A stretch of DNA of 64,000 nucleotides from positions 8,682,938-8,746,937 of the forward strand of contig CM026574.1 of NCBI GenBank assembly GCA_015143295.1. Reading direction: 5' to 3'. A program made the translations under genes and the position numbers. The notes below the pieces were generated by a model. That model did not search any database. It was not told the origin of the DNA and worked only from the letters and a program-made list of their open reading frames with translations. The stretch is from Tetracentron sinense. Its lineage: Eukaryota; Streptophyta; Magnoliopsida; Trochodendrales; Trochodendraceae. Within the stretch, counting starts at the first letter, position 1, and each line of letters begins with the position of its first letter. Below, in pieces: positions 46,901 through 53,420 of this stretch.

Positions 46901-49337
46901 TGGTCTGATCCAGCCTCTATGTTGCACACCAGCTGTCTGTTAATGTTCTGGGACTCGTATAAAAAAAAAGTTCTGGGGTCAATTTTGTGACCAGGTTTAA
47001 TTCTGCAGAGACAGATTTGTGCTATTGATCAAAATTGGAAATATTGCCGCTGAAATTAATTGTTCAACTTAACCTGACAATAGGAGCAAGCTCAGAATTA
47101 CTTGAATTTGATGTTAAGGAATGAAGTGAGTGTCTCATAATGGTTACCATAATTCAAAACCCTGAAAACTCGACTCGAAAGTTAGCTAGGTGAAGTAACT
47201 CGGAAAACTTGAAAAAAAATCGACTCAGTCCAACTCGGAATATATATATAACAAATATATATATATGTCTGTGTGTGTACATATTAGGCAATTATCAATT
47301 TCTTGGCATTTTGTCCAAGATTGAATAAAAAATAACTTGAAAACCTAGGTTAAAACTTAAAAGAACTCAAAGTAGGCTGATTTTGCTGCCTCAAACCTAA
47401 AAACTAGGTTTAACAAAACCCATAGTAGGTTGACTTTGCAGCCTCAAAAAAATATGATGCAAAAACAATGACATTCGAGTTTAGGTTTTTTAAAACTTGA
47501 AAATGATAAAAATACCATTTTATGACTCAACCTAGTCTGTCGAGTCGAAAAACTCGGTTCAACTCGATCGATTCATTTGAGTAACCCTCCGAATAGAGCC
47601 TCTTTCGATTTTTGAGGCGACTCGACTCGAAATTCAGTCAAGTAACTCAGCCAAGTTACTCGGGTGACTCGCCGAGTTTTCGAACTATGATCGATACTCC
47701 TTGAAGCTACACCCAATTAATATAGTCAACCCTGGCATATAAGAATGAGAAATTCTTTTGTAACTATGTTAAAATTATATATATATATATATATACACAT
47801 TATTGCTGCTGTCTGTTTCAGTATATTGATTTTCTGCTTTATTGCAGGAGTATATCCAAGGATTCATCCTTTGCTTGGACTGCAATATTATACTTGTGGG
47901 AAACTCGAATGGTTAGAATTCAGTCTTACTGTTTGCCTAAATTTCCAGTTGACTTTTGCAGTTTTCTTGAAGGCCTTTTGTTTGTAGTAATTCATCTAGT
48001 GCATCTGGTACCTCCGTTTTTGATGACCTTGAATGTAGATATCTGAAGACAGAAGTCATGACTGTTTTCAAAATTGTCCCTACCTGCATTTTGTTTGAGG
48101 TGTTCTTACTCCTGTTTGATGATTGGAAGAGTAAATGATTCAAAAGCTATGTTGTGTGGACTCTTCGAGTCTGCAGGCGAGTTGTGTGTCCTTATGTGTG
48201 AAAACGGATACGGACATGGTCTCGGCTATTGCCTCTTAGAACAACTAGTGTCCATACCTCTGGACTTGGATTCAGATACTGATTCACATGCTATTTATAT
48301 GTATAGGCGTTTATACACAATACAATTACAATCCTGTGTGTGACACATACAAATGTGTCATCAATTTGATCGTTTAAATCTTAAACCACGTCTCAGAAAT
48401 TGACAAGCATGAAACTTGCATTTATTAGACAATCTCACTCAAGGAATGAATTTATATAATTCCTATTTAGATCATTGTCCAAGTATAGAGATTTTGAATT
48501 ATCCTTTTACATGGAAAATTTAGATCTAGAATTATTATCAGTCAATTACTGAATTTGCTTCAATTTGTGTCATATTTATATTAATTGATGAATTGTAATG
48601 CATGATATTTTCTGAAAAATAACACTCACCTATGGGTTGATAACTGTAAAGCACTACCTGCTTAGTGCTAATCGTAGTTATTTGTTAAAATCTTAATGTA
48701 TGTTCTATTTCTTTTGAATATAATATCTTCAATATAATGTTGTTTGCAATAATTGATGGTTTCAAATTAATTTATTCCCTTTGTAGCATTCTTCATAAAA
48801 TTAGAAAAGAATAAAATTTTAAAATAAATTAAAATATCAGAGTCCTTGAATCCAATTTTTTGTGGTTCACCGAATCCGGCTCCTCACATTCGCTCAGACT
48901 CCGACACCCGTTCCCATGTCCGTGCAATCAACTATTGTTCCAAAGCTAGTGGCTTTTTGTTGGTTGGAGGAATACACAAAACTAAGAACTTTCGAGGTAT
49001 CATATGCATATATGTAAAACTTGTTAATCTTTCTTGTTCTATGGTAGTCACCATGCTTCTGGACCTGTCCAAATTAGGTATAATTTAAGAAGCAAAAACT
49101 AATTCAGATGCTTTGAATTCCTTTTCGTTTTCCTATTTTACACAGAACAGTTGATTCCATAATTTTTACAGGTTACTTGGCGAAACAGAGAATGCTATCA
49201 AAACACTAACTAATGCACTGGATATACTGCGAATTACTCATGGGACAAATACATCCTTTACGAGGGATCTCCTGATCAAGCTGGAGGAAGCACATGCAGA
49301 AGCTTCTTACAAACTCTCATCGAATGACGATCAGTAG
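15137..49337 (+). CDS. ASHR1: ASHR1-like SET/MYND-domain protein (SDG37 type), 14 exons, complete
   Basis: Spliced from 15137-15236, 30645-30787, 40568-40702, 43504-43558, 43671-43789, 43980-44068, 44149-44230, 44357-44461, 44585-44675, 44803-44922, 45093-45199, 45614-45683, 47848-47911 and 49172-49337, giving 481 residues, close to the Arabidopsis protein (about 480). Domain order: an N-terminal SET half (about 1-50); a MYND zinc finger with ligands C55, C58, C67, C70, C76, C80, H88 and C92; a SET core with N212-H213-S214-C215 and the ISY-IE segment around 244-248; post-SET cysteines C268, C270 and C273; a CX4C...CX2C zinc site (C293, C298, C313, C316); and a helical TPR-like C-terminus. The family (SMYD type) is classed as protein-lysine methyltransferases using S-adenosylmethionine; the substrate in plants is not settled. 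All introns are GT-AG, phases agree and no stop or frameshift is present, so the gene looks functional. The ATG at 15137 sits in a good context (ATGGCG). Introns 1, 2, 3 and 12 are swollen by transposons. Confidence 0.95.
15211..15365 (+). repeat. Hairpin motif at exon 1 end, repeated in intron 1
   Basis: GTCTCTAGCAGAGACTTCT occurs at 15212-15230 inside exon 1 and again near 15341-15359 in the intron. The core GTCTCT-AGC-AGAGAC is itself an inverted repeat. Confidence 0.6.
16181..17300 (-). pseudogene. LINE (L1-type) ORF2 C-terminal remnant
   Basis: On the minus strand, about 17150-16900 reads QGNEVQFWTDKWCGP and then ADFRLIWLLA, the G.G..V.FW.D.W segment downstream of LINE RT. About 16790-16560 encodes zf-RVT pieces (FFLWTTALDKILTCNHLMTY and CFMYLNTKETVDHLLLHCPF) separated by stops and a frameshift. 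Then AWSIWKERYSRVFKD appears at about 16470-16425. The 3' end is an A-run (T-run at 16181-16187 on +). Confidence 0.8.
17702..18095. mobile_element. hAT-like MITE with GGATCGGATCC arrays
   Basis: Ends are TAGGGATGTCAA and the inverse of TAGGGCTGTCAACGG. Both subterminal regions are packed with GGATCCGGATCCG / CGGATCGGAT repeats. Flanking octamers (CCTCCGAC and CTGTCGAC) match at five of eight positions, compatible with a decayed hAT-type 8-bp duplication. Confidence 0.6.
18540..18710 (+). repeat. Threefold direct repeat
   Basis: AAGGGTAATGCTAGGGTCAC followed by TCTCTTGATCTCATTAAACAT occurs three times with small changes, at about 18549, 18594 and 18659. Confidence 0.7.
19483..19903. repeat. 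Foldback MITE
   Basis: GGAAGGATACTAATGAAGCA ... at the left is the inverse of ...CATGGCTCATTAGAATTCTA at the right. Pairing extends over CATGCTCATTAAAG and ACATGTGAC/GTGTCACG. A CT/TA microsatellite follows at 19902-19937. Confidence 0.65.
20156..22572 (+). repeat. Three copies of a 280-bp module in GATATCG elements
   Basis: 20156-20432, 21580-21868 and 22270-22572 are diverged copies. Each begins near a CATTATCATCACTTGCCAGC-like start, passes CTTATGTA(C/T)ATTGTTGTT and AAATTTCATGTTTT(C/T)CC, and ends in a GATATCGACATTTAGAACCT-like terminus. 20620-21060 between them belongs to the same family as 33102-34106. Confidence 0.65.
21357..21591 (-). mobile_element. tRNA-derived SINE with 16-bp target-site duplication
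   Basis: AATATTAGTTAATCAT flanks the element at 21357-21372 and 21576-21591. On the minus strand the 203-bp body opens with a tRNA-like region (GTGGATCAGTGGCTTCTAGG, A-box region), then GGTTCCATTTC (B-box like). It ends GGGGACACCCTGGGTTACC plus poly(A). Body and duplication are intact, so the insertion is comparatively young. Confidence 0.9.
22773..23016 (+). mobile_element. 5'-truncated LINE tail with 13-bp target-site duplication
   Basis: ATAAAATGTGTAT at 22773-22785 and 23004-23016 flanks 218 bp. The insert ends TTTGATTACGGATCAAAAAA with an A-rich tail, as plant L1 3' ends do. Inside, GTCATTTTCTTTTTTATTAG is duplicated in tandem. Confidence 0.75.
24373..24555. repeat. GC-rich element fragment with GGGC/GGCC motifs
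   Basis: Repeated CTGGGC/GGGCCGG motifs end in CCCGTTGACAGCCCTA, the same terminus as the hAT-like element at 18095. The opposite terminus is not visible. Confidence 0.4.
25585..25797 (-). pseudogene. LINE ORF2 fragment (post-RT region)
   Basis: The minus frame reads KKHIWVAWNTINLPLEEGGL and GVWSLDHIIRRLSTKMRWNF. This is the conserved W..W..IC.P.EEGGLG..SL segment between LINE RT and zf-RVT. Neighbouring frames are closed. Confidence 0.75.
26448..26722 (+). repeat. Tandem duplication inside Copia RT remnant
   Basis: A roughly 135-bp unit starting GAAATTGCATTGTCAAA and ending GGACCATCCTCTTA(A/G)ATCAGATG is present twice, with about 10 differences. Confidence 0.75.
27009..28532. mobile_element. 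Solo LTR (1,524 bp) with 5-bp duplication CTATG
   Basis: CTATG at 27004-27008 and 28533-28537 flanks a segment beginning TGTGGGTAGTG and ending GGGCGTTACA. It sits inside the Copia RNase H. No internal coding region. A roughly 58-bp segment with TTAATTAGAGGTACCTCCC is duplicated at 28325-28430. Confidence 0.85.
28598..28820 (+). repeat. Tandem duplication in Copia RNase H remnant
   Basis: A roughly 109-bp unit starting TTGCAAGGTCAAATGCCAC and ending GTTGATTCACCAATG is repeated with practically no change, so it is more recent than the RT decay around it. Confidence 0.8.
30062..30248. mobile_element. Tourist-type MITE with TTA duplication
   Basis: TTA at 30062-30064 and 30246-30248 flanks 181 bp. 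The termini GGTGGCGTTTGGTAACACTA and GGTGGCATTTGGTAACACTA (opposite strand) stay complementary for about 37 bp. It lies 400 bp before exon 2. Confidence 0.88.
30645..30787 (+). CDS. ASHR1: ASHR1 exon 2 (MYND zinc finger, first part)
   Basis: Encodes residues 34-81, GDVIISQEPYAYVSNN through WYCGSTCQ. It holds six of the eight MYND ligands (C55, C58, C67, C70, C76, C80). Acceptor tatggcag, donor gtatag. It lies between the 15.4-kb and 9.8-kb introns, so it is an isolated exon that gene finders could easily miss. Confidence 0.95.
31298..32723 (-). repeat. 3' LTR of the intron-2 Gypsy element
   Basis: TGATGC ... CCACATCA. It contains a roughly 30-bp minisatellite (GATCCAA(C/T)GGTGGATCTCCATC type) at about 32440-32630, shared with the other LTR. 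Confidence 0.85.
33093..34115. mobile_element. Mutator-like non-autonomous element, 9-bp duplication
   Basis: CAAGGAGGT at 33093-33101 and 34107-34115 flanks 1005 bp. The termini ATAGTTTAAAATTCCGATA and CATGGTTCAAAATATTGATA (opposite strand) are imperfect inverted repeats. Both are followed by clusters of GATACG/CGATAC. No transposase is encoded. Relatives: 20620-21060 and 41080-42450. Confidence 0.8.
34298..34840 (-). pseudogene. Gypsy RT start fused to integrase end by deletion
   Basis: LPDEFSPMHDIQHTITPLPM (about 34820-34760) is the start of Gypsy RT. About 100 bp later the reading becomes QRDGQIEVVNRNLGHLLRCL and FAYNISVNSAIGINPFEVVH, the end of the integrase core. Roughly 2.5 kb of pol present in complete elements is therefore absent. 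Confidence 0.8.
35140..35420 (-). pseudogene. Gypsy aspartic protease remnant
   Basis: CKVIIDSGSCTNVVSSSTLG includes the retropepsin D-S-G active site (35344-35361). PMDVGHIILDRP follows with a stop where the conserved tryptophan is expected. Confidence 0.75.
35500..36734 (-). pseudogene. Gypsy gag, broken
   Basis: Opens MQATRSGKFYQPSMDPAQFT at 36734 and runs 78 codons to a stop. Further gag-like pieces follow, then a damaged zinc knuckle (GRGHYAYHVPQMIQ near 35720-35670) whose cysteines are lost or out of frame. Confidence 0.65.
36816..36831 (-). other. Primer-binding site of the Gypsy element
   Basis: The minus strand reads ATTTTTGGTATCAAAGC just after the 5' LTR end, a tRNA-iMet type site. 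Confidence 0.7.
36832..38446 (-). repeat. 5' LTR of the intron-2 Gypsy element
   Basis: TGATGC ... CCGCATCA. It is longer than its partner because a segment around 37500-37740 (GGGGTGCAG...GGGCTGGTGG) is partly duplicated. The 30-bp minisatellite lies at about 38160-38345. Confidence 0.85.
39626..40260. repeat. Probable terminal-repeat element with TACGG motifs
   Basis: CAAGTACGGGTACGAGTTTTAAA near the left and TACGGATATCGCTGTTTTAAA near the right suggest the same design as the GATACG family. No duplication was found. Confidence 0.4.
40568..40702 (+). CDS. ASHR1: ASHR1 exon 3 (end of MYND finger)
   Basis: Encodes residues 82-126, starting KSDWKLHRLEC, which supplies the last MYND ligands H88 and C92. 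It continues through the conserved TPSIRLMVRLYLRRKLQ helix. Acceptor tttcag, donor gtgagt; 45 whole codons. Confidence 0.95.
41080..42450 (+). repeat. GATACG-family copy in intron 3
   Basis: Shares long stretches with 33330-34100, such as TATTTATATGTAAATAAGGT, CAACTTTCTAGTTCAAGAA, GAATGTAAAGTTTTAATATC and TAGATTGTATTTCC. It is extended by extra sequence in the middle. Termini are eroded. Confidence 0.7.
41395..41560 (+). repeat. Threefold ~57-bp tandem repeat
   Basis: GAAACAATTCAGCAGAAAAA-type units followed by GACTTACATTCAAGCGTCAA occur three times. They give a short lysine-rich open frame (41342-41611) that I regard as accidental. Confidence 0.7.
43504..43558 (+). CDS. ASHR1: ASHR1 exon 4
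   Basis: Short exon encoding VIPTTATDNYDLVEALVD (127-144), then one base. Acceptor ctctcag, donor gtatcc. Phase 1 joins AC of exon 5 to give the histidine of DHMSDIDE. Confidence 0.92.
43671..43789 (+). CDS. ASHR1: ASHR1 exon 5
   Basis: Encodes residues 145-184 (HMSDIDEQQLVLYAQMANLV and onward to NFSK), the helical SET-I region before the catalytic core. Acceptor ctccaag, donor gttttt (weak). Intron 4 before it is only 112 bp. Confidence 0.93.
43980..44068 (+). CDS. ASHR1: ASHR1 exon 6 (SET core)
   Basis: Encodes residues 185-213: LACNAHTICDSELRPLGTGL through SIINH. The exon ends inside the diagnostic NHSC motif of SET enzymes, phase 2. Donor gtagca. Confidence 0.94.
44149..44230 (+). CDS. 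ASHR1: ASHR1 exon 7 (SET core)
   Basis: Completes the motif as SCLPNSVLVFEG and continues through LAVVRAVQPIPRGNE (214-241). The acceptor is gtgtag at 44148; an earlier AG at 44143 would break the frame. Intron 6 is 80 bp. Confidence 0.93.
44357..44461 (+). CDS. ASHR1: ASHR1 exon 8 (SET end and post-SET cysteines)
   Basis: Encodes ILISYIETAGSTMTRQKALK and EQYLFTCACPRCLKV (242-276). Y246 corresponds to the conserved SET tyrosine. C268, C270 and C273 form the post-SET zinc site with C215 in this family. Acceptor tgtaag, donor gtaatg. Confidence 0.94.
44585..44675 (+). CDS. ASHR1: ASHR1 exon 9
   Basis: Encodes residues 277-306 (GLYEDIQESAILEGYGCEDD, then KCRGFLLRDS). C293 and C298 are the first pair of a second zinc site. 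Donor gtatgt, phase 1. Confidence 0.93.
44803..44922 (+). CDS. ASHR1: ASHR1 exon 10
   Basis: Encodes residues 307-346, with VCQQCGLV providing C313 and C316 of the second zinc site, then a charged helix. The donor at 44923 is gtatcc, phase 1. Confidence 0.92.
45093..45199 (+). CDS. ASHR1: ASHR1 exon 11
   Basis: Encodes YYLEASNMYKAIEQLQLKMC and then HSLSLNLMRTRETLLK (347-382). The acceptor is the second of two nearby AGs. Using the AG at 45084-45085 instead would create TAA at the junction, so 45093 is required. Confidence 0.9.
45614..45683 (+). CDS. ASHR1: ASHR1 exon 12
   Basis: Encodes ILMELKDWRGALMYCRLTIP plus IYQ (383-405), a TPR-like helix pair. Acceptor cttcag, donor gtaagt. Confidence 0.93.
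45893..46121. mobile_element. Tourist-type MITE with TAA duplication
   Basis: TAA flanks 223 bp whose ends GGGTGTGTTCGTTTGGCGAG and GGGTGCGTTTGTTTGGCGAG (opposite strand) are inverted. Pairing continues through AAAGTG. It lies in intron 12. Confidence 0.85.
46260..46860 (+). pseudogene. LINE zf-RVT/RNase H-like remnant
   Basis: IWKWKHDGVFTVK near 46290 resembles the segment before zf-RVT. SSEVEAFVLWEVYGFSKL (46530-46580) and VADCLAREGAFLEVLIVSF (46708-46765) resemble the RNase H-like domain at the end of plant LINEs. Frames are broken between them. Confidence 0.5.
46945..46977 (+). repeat. Poly(A)-only retro-insertion with 8-bp direct repeats
   Basis: GTTCTGGG at 46945-46952 and 46970-46977 flanks ACTCGTAT plus nine A. 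Confidence 0.5.
47148..47689. mobile_element. Small terminal-repeat element with ACTCG arrays
   Basis: The left end CATAATTCAAAACCC...AACTCGACTCG is mirrored by the right end GACTCGCCGAGTTTTCGAAC, TATG. The pentamer ACTCG/CGAGT recurs about 15 times near both ends. No matching flanking duplication was seen. Confidence 0.5.
47848..47911 (+). CDS. ASHR1: ASHR1 exon 13
   Basis: Encodes RVYPRIHPLLGLQYYTCGKL plus E (406-426), the conserved YP..HPL.GLQ.YT.GKLEW block of SMYD C-terminal domains. The donor gttaga splits the tryptophan codon (TG/G). Confidence 0.94.
47912..49171 (+). other. ASHR1 intron 13 (1,260 bp)
   Basis: No coding or mobile domain recognised. GGATACGGACATGG-type sequence near 48207 and ACTCCGACACCCGTTCCCATG near 48898 are roughly opposed copies of a TCCG-rich motif, so a small decayed terminal-repeat element may fill about 48200-48940. 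Confidence 0.5.
49172..49337 (+). CDS. ASHR1: ASHR1 exon 14, with stop codon
   Basis: Starts by completing the W codon and encodes LLGETENAIKTLTNALDILR through KLEEAHAEASYKLSSNDDQ and TAG at 49335-49337. It matches the C-terminal helices of the family. No obvious AATAAA follows within 200 bp. Confidence 0.94.
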
Positions 49338-51286
49338 AATCTGCCTCCATATCATTCTGTAAGACTGATACCATTGCTGTTGGAATTTGAACTACACTCA
49401 ACTGCTATGAGCAATGCTGAGGTAAGAAAAGAGCTGAATTTACTGTAGATGTTCAGTGCAGTTTCCACCATTTTGCCTTATCATAAGTCTGTTATAAGCC
49501 TCCACTGTCTGGTTGAGGTTTGTTTTTGTTTGAAGATGTAAAGAATGTAATCCCTATTATATTTACCTACATTGCTAGGTAGAAAGCAAATGGCGAACTG
49601 GTTCCTAATGAACTAGGCAGTAGAATCTCCACCTAGGTGTCATGTAAAAGAATTTACTTTCTCCATTTGTGTTTCTTATTTTTTTTGGATTTGATGCTTT
49701 GCTGTTTTCATGTATTTCATTACAATGATTGAATTAATATCTAGGGAACTGGTTCAAATAATTGAAATAAGAAATAAAACAAACACTATTAGTAAACAAA
49801 ACAAAGAATGTGACATTATTACTAGTAAACAAGACAAAGAATGTGGCATAAACTAAACAACCTTGTAAGCAGTTAAAGATACAGATTATCTTATCCCTAA
49901 CAAAATGAGTTCTTTCAGAAGCTGTAAATTGTGAACTGCGAACTGGAACACCCGAACCAAGCGAATCAGCAAACCAAGTACCTATGATCCTCAAATATTT
50001 GCTTTTAGGTCAAGCTTGCTTGGTTTTTTTGTCAGCATCAAATTTTGATTCCTGGGGGTTATTCACCCTATTTTGTATTGTTGGTAATCATAGAAAGGGA
50101 TAATTAGACTTGCTACACCATTGTAGGAGCCCTAAATGCTACGCCCTTCAGCATGGAATGATGCCCCTGCCACTATGCTACTAGATAGGACTTATCGCAC
50201 TCATGTTCTAAGATAATGTCTATATCTGAGTAGCGAGTTCACATTTATGCTCAGTTTATTGTTACTCCCCAAGTGTGTACCTCACACGATGCATAACGCC
50301 TTTCAGAGTTCATTCATGCATGTCATCACAATCTTGTCCATATTGAATTCCCTTCTTAGCTCCCAGCACAAATGTCTCCACATGTTCTTGCATCTGTTTG
50401 TATCGAACAATCCTGTAGCAGGGAATATTTTGATCTCCCTTATCCCAGGGTCAAGCTCTCTTTACGACAAAAAAAGAAAAAAAGGAAAAAAGTCAAGCTC
50501 TCTCCCAAAGTGCCCCGTTCTTTCCAGTCCTTAAAAAACTCTTCCTGCTACTAGTCATTTTCCATTCTCATGGTCCACTTTACAAATGATCAATCGCATT
50601 GAACTGTTTATGGAGTCTTGACTTGTGGAGATGTGCAAGAATATTAGTTTATCTTCTGTTTCCAAACGACAAACATCGCACATTTTTTACAACGTGAAAG
50701 AACCTTGCTTTTCGGGACTTGGATGCTCCTTATCTTTAATATTGTTGCTGTGAAAAGACCGCAATAGACTATCAGGAACACCCTGCCTGCATTTATATGA
50801 ACTCTTAGCAGAGCTTCCTATGATGGAAAGCTCTCTTCGAAAATTCCTCATCTAAATCCAAAGTTTCTTCCCCTTACATTGTTTTATGGAAGATCATTTC
50901 CTGAGAACTCCCCACAAACCATCTTTAATCAAATCATATTGGTCTTTACAATCAAGGGTTACTGTATAATGCCCTGGTTCCCACCTCCTATTGCCCTCTT
51001 GGATTGACTTTGAATCTTCTTGTGTTAAAGTATCTAAACAGAGTTTTCATGGGATACTGAGTGAGATTTTGAAATTGACTTAGAAGTGTAAATATATAGT
51101 AGACATTGTTCAGATGAGTACTTAGATCTATATCAAGGGGCATGCAACGATGTTACTAGAGTGAGTTTGAATATTTTTCTTCTTTTATTAATAAAGTTGA
51201 ATTGAGTAGTGCGAAATTTCTCCCCACATTTACGTGTTGGTGTTTGTCTTTCATTATGTTGCTAGTTGTGGTGTTATTAGTCTTTT
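49338..51286. other. 3' flank of ASHR1 and intergenic sequence
   Basis: The 3' untranslated region presumably starts here but its end cannot be placed. A poly(A)-only insertion (50450-50503) is present. The rest shows no gene or domain that I recognise. The last few hundred bases probably belong to the LTR that ends just before the primer-binding site at 51457. Confidence 0.4.
50450..50503 (+). repeat. Poly(A)-only retro-insertion with 12-bp direct repeats
   Basis: GTCAAGCTCTCT at 50450-50461 and 50492-50503 flanks TTACGAC plus an A-rich run of 23 bp. Confidence 0.6.
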
Positions 51287-51453
51287 GGTTCTAACCATAG
51301 TAACAAAATTTGTGATTTATTCGTGAATAAATTGTAAAAAATGCGAATAATTAGTTTAGTTTGGCTGGTAAACTACTTATTATGTATATTACTTAATCAA
51401 ATTGTTTGATATATTATTATAATTATTAAGTTATTTGTCACTATGGTTCTAAC
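51287..51453. mobile_element. 149-bp MITE with 9-bp duplication
   Basis: GGTTCTAAC at 51287-51295 and 51445-51453 flanks an element with ends CATAGTAACAAAAT and ATAGTGACAAAT (opposite strand). The 9-bp duplication suggests a Mutator-type origin. Confidence 0.75.
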
Positions 51454-51456
51454 TAG

Positions 51457-51470
51457 TGGTATCAGAGCTA
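51457..51470 (+). other. Retrotransposon primer-binding site (tRNA-iMet type)
   Basis: TGGTATCAGAGCTA is the canonical plant form, so an LTR ended just upstream (now split by the MITE). No gag domain is recognisable in 51471-53132, though 52262-53132 looks like untranslated leader sequence. Confidence 0.75.
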
Positions 51471-51516
51471 CTCAGCTGAATTGGGTGGTGACTGTTCAGC
51501 ATTGGAGTTGCTGCTC

Positions 51517-52267
51517 CTTAAGGGCATGGTTGTTAAATTCTTGCGATTTGCGATTCGAATTCCAAACAAAACGATTTAACTCAGAAGTAAAAATCTTAAT
51601 TGGGTAAATCCTATTTGATTTGCAATTTAGATTACGTACGATTCAGACGATTCGAGCACGAAACCCTTTTTACGGACCAATACTTAAAATTTTTTTTTTT
51701 TTTTCCTTTTGATTTTCTAAAGGTACTTTATGTCTTTTAAGAAGACGGAAGAAACAGGAAAACCCCTGTTACGGACATGCCAAAATCCCTATTTAGGTTT
51801 TCTCTCTGTTGCTAACGCTAACATGCTGTGAAATAAGAAAAAAAAAGAGGAAGAAGAAATATGGAGTTGGATTTTGGGAAAACTTGATAGTTTATTTTAA
51901 TAGTCTTTTTAATTGTACAAGTCTTTTGACACTTGATCTCATACAACATGATTATATAAGTTTACTTTTGTTGATTTATCTTTATTGATATTAAGTTTTT
52001 GTTATTATTTTATGGAGTTCATTCGCTTTTTTTATAGTGTATGCAATGAAATGTTTATTACTTTCTTTTATCAATAGATATGAATGAAATCTTTTGCATA
52101 ATAGATTATTCTATTTTTTTTATTAAGTAATTTTGTGTATTTTTTAAACAATTTTTTTAAAAATGCACAGAATCTTACAATTTACGATTTAAATCCCGAT
52201 TTGAATCGAATTGATCCTAAAATGATTTTATGATTCAATTGCAATTTAACAACCTTGCTTAAGGGGC
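51517..52267. mobile_element. 0.73-kb terminal-repeat element with TTCGAATC motifs
   Basis: Flanked by CTTAAGGGC and CTTAAGGGGC. Ends are ATGGTTGTTAAATTC and CAAGGTTGTTAAATTG (opposite strand). Near both ends GATTTGCGATTCGAATT-type palindromic clusters occur. A relative is at about 30870-31060. Confidence 0.7.
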
Positions 52268-53204
52268 TTAACTTGGGAGATTGCATAGGGGAACAAACAG
52301 AGTTTGAAGATTTTGATGGAAGGTTATCGCAAGCTCAGAGATCTTGAAGGAGGTTTAGAGCATGGTCATCTGAAGAGAACCGGTTATTTTGAAGGGAGGC
52401 CTATCGAGCTGGATTGATTAATATGGAAGAATGAAAGAGTTTAGAGCCTGATCAACCAACAACCAGGGAGGTGAGTTTAAACGAAAGACATTTTCCTTTC
52501 ATCTTCGTGGATTTGAAAATTAACTATTTGATGTGCTTTCTCTAAATTTCAAGCTTTAGACTTGGTGTTCATGTATATTTTTGAGAATATGACCTGTTGG
52601 ATGTGATTACTAGAGTGTCATAAGTGTTGCATGTCAAAAAGGATTTAAGAGGAAAGCAGAAAGAGCAGTTAAAATTATATAGAGGACTCTCTGTGAAGAG
52701 ATTTGGAAGTGCCGAGGAGATTCCAATTATCCAGTTCAAGTATGAACAAAGCTTGAGTCATTTTCTTTAGAGTTTAGAAAGTAACGTTGATCATAGGTGT
52801 TTGTTGAATACTAGATAGGAGCTTTCGGTGCAGATGAGTTCTTAGTAAGTCGTCCATTGTCAGGAAGATATAGTTGAATGTGCAGAGCTTTGCATTTTGC
52901 TGAAATTGAGAAATTAGATGAACCAAATTCCAATTTAGTGGAAGTAAGTTCTCTTGATTTATCTTTATTAAATTAATGTGCTTTGGTTTGTCAGTTCATA
53001 TGATTTGGTCTGAAGAAGTAATGATTGTGATGTGATTGACCACAAAATTTCTAATTATCATGACATTGGCATAAAAGGATGGTGTTCTGTCATATCCCAA
53101 AGGTTGGTGAAGAAGATTTGATCGTCACGGAGAAACTTGTAAGCACCCAATTTTTACACCCTACTTAACCATAGTTAACTTCCGTTAACCGTGGTTATTC
53201 TCGG

Positions 53205-53420
53205 CCAAAACCTAATAGCCCTAGGTAGATGATAATCCAAGCCCTAGTAGCCTTAGGTAGACCCTAATCTAAACCCTAGGTCTAACCCTAGTCTAATCCT
53301 AAGCCAAACCCTAGGTAGTGTCCTAAGCCCTAGTCTAACCCTAACTAAACCTTAGGACTAACCCTAGGTAAACCCTAGACCTAACCCTAGCCTAGCCCTA
53401 GCCCTAGCCCGAGCCCTAAG
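53205..53420 (+). repeat. Telomere-like degenerate array in LTR copy 1
   Basis: About twenty diverged AACCCTAG / ACCCTAGG units, also at 59150-59365 in copy 2. They resemble the plant telomere unit CCCTAAA but are interspersed and inside an LTR, so this is not a telomere. Confidence 0.8.

Larger units (their letters stand above)
45684..47847 (+). other. ASHR1 intron 12 (2,164 bp)
   Basis: Contains a TAA-flanked MITE (45896-46118), a LINE zf-RVT/RNase H-like fragment (46260-46860), a poly(A)-only insertion (46945-46977), an ACTCG-motif element (47148-47689) and a TA microsatellite (about 47762-47795). Each is described separately. Confidence 0.8.

Noticed and set aside
53205..53420. Telomere or interstitial telomeric repeat
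   Set aside because: The AACCCTAG units are irregular, lie inside an LTR and are repeated in the second LTR copy, so they belong to the retroelement.
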